NCBI GenBank assembly: GCA_039714555.1
Contig: JBDLJB010000006.1
Coordinates: forward strand, 1 to 64,000
Length of the DNA stretch: 64,000 nucleotides
Origin: Namhaeicola sp039714555
GTDB lineage: Bacteria > Bacteroidota > Bacteroidia > Flavobacteriales > Flavobacteriaceae
Direction: 5' to 3'
Position numbers and translations under genes: made by a program. Below are positions 61,310 to 64,000 of this stretch, piece by piece. The notes beneath the pieces were generated by a model. The model worked only from the letters and a program-made list of their open reading frames with translations, searched no databases and was not told the DNA's origin. Numbering within the stretch: the stretch's first letter is position 1; the number at the start of each line of letters is the position of its first letter.

Positions 61310-62419
61310 TTATAATAAATCAATAATTTTATTTGCATTAATTGTATTGTTGAACGCTTTTAATAAGCGTTCTTTTTTTTCGGTATTTTTAAATAAATAC
61401 TCTTTATTAGCTATGTCTAAAATTTGATTTCTAAATTCATTTTTACTATTTGCCTGTAAACATAAATTTTCTAAACCTGTTCCTGCTATCATTTCATTAT
61501 TTACAAGACAAAACCTCCCATTATACAAGGTATTAATTAGTTTTAGTTTAATACCTGTTTTTTGGAAAGTGGGTAAAATATTTATGTGAGCTTCTTTAAA
61601 TAAAGAGATTAATTTAGTATTATTTTCTAATTTTTCGAAGGAAATATTTGTAGTTTTATTAATAACTCTTAATAGATTTTTATTTAGTGTATTTCCTGCA
61701 ATAATTAAATTATAATTAAGATCATTAAATATATCAATTAAAAAAAAAGCTGCTTTTAAATTATCTGATACTCGTAAATCACCATGATAAAGAGCAAATG
61801 AACCTTTTTTAGAAAGACTTTTAACTTGTGTATTTCGATGAAACACAGGAATGTATACAGTTTTGTTTTCAAATAATTTGTTAAAATATTTAAATTCTAA
61901 AGGAGAAATACTCAAAATACTATCCGCTTTTTTTAAAATAGATTGATAATATTTTAATTTTAAAGCTTCTATATTAAAAAATATTTTTTTTGATATTAAT
62001 TTATCACTTTTTGCCAATCCAAAATAATATTCATGTTCAATATTATGTGTTCTAATTAGAATTTTTCGATCTTTAAAATTATGTTTTAATAAAGGATAAG
62101 TAGTATGTAAACCTTCAAATAAAATTGCAGCTTTTATTTTTTTTAAATTTTGAATTAGGATTTCATTTTTTCTCGAATTAACAATAAAAGGCAATTTGGA
62201 AAATATTCTTTTTAAGGAGGAAGATCTTTGGTAATAATATACATTTTTACAGTATTTTTCTAGCTCTGATTGTCTTCCTGTTCCATACTCAAAAGTGTGT
62301 AAATAAATTTCAATTCCTAATTCAGATAAAGCTTTTAATTTATAAAACACATCAATAACACCCCCATAAACAGGAGGATAAGGCACATCAAATGAAACTA
62401 TATGTAATTTTTTATTCAA
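61310..62419 (-). CDS. Glycosyltransferase (GT-B fold, family 4-like)
   Basis: 369 residues. The N-terminal lobe opens HIVSFDVPYPPVYGGVIDVFY, as in enzymes that build surface polysaccharide, and a donor-domain block is seen at FALYHGDLRVSDNLKAAFFL. The usual E-x7-E motif is weak (near NILPTFQKTGIKLKLINTL). The start codon is TTG, overlapping the previous glycosyltransferase by eight bases; no ATG is available. Substrate unknown. Confidence 0.85.
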   Translation of the reverse strand: MNKKLHIVSFDVPYPPVYGGVIDVFYKLKALSELGIEIYLHTFEYGTGRQSELEKYCKNVYYYQRSSSLKRIFSKLPFIVNSRKNEILIQNLKKIKAAILFEGLHTTYPLLKHNFKDRKILIRTHNIEHEYYFGLAKSDKLISKKIFFNIEALKLKYYQSILKKADSILSISPLEFKYFNKLFENKTVYIPVFHRNTQVKSLSKKGSFALYHGDLRVSDNLKAAFFLIDIFNDLNYNLIIAGNTLNKNLLRVINKTTNISFEKLENNTKLISLFKEAHINILPTFQKTGIKLKLINTLYNGRFCLVNNEMIAGTGLENLCLQANSKNEFRNQILDIANKEYLFKNTEKKERLLKAFNNTINANKIIDLL

Positions 62420-63524
62420 TGTTTTTAAAAATTTCTTTTAATTTTTCAGATTCATTTTCCCAGGTATAAATTTCAGCAACTTTTTTCAGATTCATTTTCC
62501 AGTTTTTATTCAATTCTTCATCAAATAAGATCGTATTTACAATTTCTGCAAGTTTTTTTGGATTGTGCGTTTTACAAACAAAACCAATATTGTTTTCACT
62601 AACTATTTTTGATACAACTTCTCTATTTGAAGTTAAAATTGGAATTTGAGCCTTTACATAATCAAAAACTTTGTTTGGCAAACTGTATTCATAATTTAAA
62701 TTTGTTCCTTTATCTAAGGTTATACCTAAATCGGCAATTTTGGTATATTCCATCAAGTCATTATAAGGCATTTTATTTTTGATAAACACTTTATTTTCCA
62801 GATTATAGTCGATTATTAATTCTTTTAGATTTTTAATAACATCACCACTACCTATAATGTATAAAACAGAATTGTTAACATATTGCATCATTTGAACAGC
62901 TTCTTCTGCACCTCGATCAATATTGATTCCACTACCTTGAAAAATCAGCATTTTTTTATCTCCTTTTATTTTATAGGAGAGGTTATCATCAATCTTAATA
63001 TCGGATAATTTTGGAGGAATATTGCGAATTATTTTAACAGGAATTTTATACTTTTTTTCATAGAAATCTGCAATTTTTTTGTTTACAGTGTATACATTTT
63101 TAAGTTTTGGAAAAATATATTTTTCAATTTGTAACCAAAAATCTCTAATTTTTGGACGAGTAATTAATTCGGGAACTTCCGTAAATAACTCATGGCTATC
63201 ATAAACCAATTTTTTAGATAGCATTTTACTGATTAGAAAGTTAGGTAATAAAGTGTCTAAATCATTCGCCAAAAGCACATCTGATTTTAAAAATATAAGT
63301 TTAAAGAATAATCGAATATTATATTCAGCATAAAATAAAAAACCCTTATTAAATAAAAGAGACATTCTAATAGTTTTATAGTTTCTTTTAATAGTTAAAC
63401 TATCAGGTAATTTCCTTCCAATCAGTATAATATTAAAGTCTAAATCCTGTAAAGAATCACAAACTTTCTTAACCCTTTGATCGGTTACTAAATCGTTAGT
63501 TACTGAAACTATTATTCGTTGCAA
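62412..63524 (-). CDS. Glycosyltransferase family 4-like
   Basis: 370 residues with an N-terminal IIVSVTNDLVTDQRVKKVCD opening, acceptor-side KLVYDSHELFTEVPELI and a donor domain with LIFQGSGINIDRGAEEAVQMM and ADLGITLDKGTNLNYEYSLPN. Start is TTG; an in-frame stop lies five codons upstream. It is the first gene of a two-gene operon with the next glycosyltransferase and lies back to back with the UpxY-like gene. Confidence 0.88.
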   Translation of the reverse strand: MQRIIVSVTNDLVTDQRVKKVCDSLQDLDFNIILIGRKLPDSLTIKRNYKTIRMSLLFNKGFLFYAEYNIRLFFKLIFLKSDVLLANDLDTLLPNFLISKMLSKKLVYDSHELFTEVPELITRPKIRDFWLQIEKYIFPKLKNVYTVNKKIADFYEKKYKIPVKIIRNIPPKLSDIKIDDNLSYKIKGDKKMLIFQGSGINIDRGAEEAVQMMQYVNNSVLYIIGSGDVIKNLKELIIDYNLENKVFIKNKMPYNDLMEYTKIADLGITLDKGTNLNYEYSLPNKVFDYVKAQIPILTSNREVVSKIVSENNIGFVCKTHNPKKLAEIVNTILFDEELNKNWKMNLKKVAEIYTWENESEKLKEIFKNIE

Positions 63525-63570
63525 TTTTAAATTGATTTAGAATTATTTATATAATAATCAATTTTAATTA

Positions 63571-63599
63571 TTGGTAAAATTATTAATATATTATATTTG
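63571..63599 (+). promoter_or_regulatory. Promoter of UpxY/NusG-like gene
   Basis: TTG at 63571-63573 and a perfect -7 box TATATTTG at 63592-63599 with 18 bases between. The start codon is about 58 bases further, giving a leader of about 53 bases. Confidence 0.6.
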
Positions 63600-63657
63600 C
63601 TAAACTAATCAAAAACACACAAAATATTCGTTAAATAAAGTTTTTTGAAAAACATTT

Positions 63658-64000
63658 ATGGATTTGACTAAACCTAATAAGGAAAAATATTGGTATGCAG
63701 TTTTTACCAAACCTAGAGCCGAAAAAAGAGTATTAGAAAGAATGCTAGATAGCGATATTGAAGCGTTTTTACCTTTGATTAAAACAGTAAGGCAATGGAG
63801 TGATCGGAAAAAAACTGTTCAGCTACCTTTAATTCCTTCCTATGTTTTTGTTAATATTGAAGAAAAAAATTTAAACAAGACCTTACCAATTCCGGGAACA
63901 GTTAATGTTTTGAAACATTTAGGAAAACCAGCTAAGATCAAAGAGTTTGAAATTCAAAATTTAAAAATATTAAGTAACAGTGATGAAAAATTTGAAATTT
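63658..64000 (+). CDS. NusG-like (UpxY-type) antiterminator, cut by window edge
   Basis: The first 114 codons run off the right end. The NusG N-terminal fold is clear: KYWYAVFTKPRAEKRVLERM, IEAFLPLIKTVRQWSDRKK, PLIPSYVFVNI and PGTVNVLKHLGKP. The line YAVFTKPRAEK with a short NGN domain is typical of Bacteroidota UpxY-like proteins that open capsular or exopolysaccharide operons, rather than of housekeeping NusG. A long polysaccharide operon is therefore expected to the right. Confidence 0.88.
   Translation, partial: MDLTKPNKEKYWYAVFTKPRAEKRVLERMLDSDIEAFLPLIKTVRQWSDRKKTVQLPLIPSYVFVNIEEKNLNKTLPIPGTVNVLKHLGKPAKIKEFEIQNLKILSNSDEKFEI

Noticed and set aside
1..64000. CRISPR arrays, rRNA genes, intact insertion sequences or prophage
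   Set aside because: No spaced direct-repeat arrays, rRNA segments or transposase genes were seen on either strand; only the integrase remnant was found.

Overview
The window is a piece of the chromosome of a Bacteroidota bacterium, most likely a marine or sediment member of the Flavobacteriaceae. The evidence is the low G+C content, a SusC/SusD pair with an ECF sigma/FecR switch, promoters with the Bacteroidota -7 box TAnnTTTG, many short lipoproteins, a geranylgeranylglyceryl-phosphate synthase of the Bacteroidota type, and a UpxY/NusG-like gene at the start of a polysaccharide locus. No species can be named from the sequence alone.

Layout. (1) 1-12,520: a polysaccharide-utilisation island. 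It holds a type I sulfatase, a DUF1080 lipoprotein, a TAT-exported Gfo/Idh oxidoreductase, a TIM-barrel lipoprotein, SusD, SusC with an N-terminal STN signalling domain, a FecR anti-sigma factor and a divergent ECF sigma factor. It has no classical glycoside hydrolase; the enzyme set resembles the 3-keto-glycoside route described in Bacteroides. The sampled G+C is higher than in the core, and the island ends beside a decayed tyrosine-integrase tail and a tRNA-Ala(GGC), as expected for a tRNA-targeted insertion. (2) 13,310-21,009: core genes (universal stress protein, ahcY, phosphopantetheinyl transferase, GGGP synthase, pnuC, NadR-like kinase, ArfB-like hydrolase), then a TPP riboswitch in front of a TonB-dependent receptor. 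(3) 21,049-37,027: a sulfur-oxidation island on the minus strand. It has two different sulfide:quinone oxidoreductases, a DUF2892 protein, thioredoxin, an HMA-domain protein, a 54-residue microprotein, a haem-c lipoprotein, a rhodanese lipoprotein, a CstB-like persulfide dioxygenase/sulfurtransferase, two SulP transporters and a cytoplasmic SoeA-like molybdoenzyme with a fused SoeB-SoeC partner. A four-helix-bundle (IVP) gene framed by inverted repeats sits inside the soe operon. (4) 37,256-50,914: the molybdenum-cofactor genes (moaD, moaE, moeB, mobA, moaC, moeA, moaA), two YeeE/YedE half-transporters and a second Crp/Fnr regulator, with a TPR-LuxR regulator and lipoproteins between them. (5) 50,960-64,000: envelope genes (waaA, a sugar aminotransferase, galE, rfbB, a beta-barrel/TPR pair, ftsE, two glycosyltransferases) and the start of a UpxY/NusG-like gene.

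How it fits together. Regions 3 and 4 read as one system: sulfide is oxidised at the membrane to sulfane sulfur (SQR), converted to sulfite/thiosulfate (CstB-like), oxidised to sulfate by a Soe-type molybdoenzyme, and moved by SulP/YeeE transporters, with the cofactor pathway encoded alongside. Four 16-bp Crp-type palindromes (TGTRA-N6-TYACN) lie at almost the same distance (32-33 bp centre to centre) upstream of -7 boxes at four transcription units of this island. The two Crp/Fnr proteins differ at the residue equivalent to E. coli CRP Glu181, and the sites differ at the base pair that residue reads. I consider this regulon the most interesting signal in the window.
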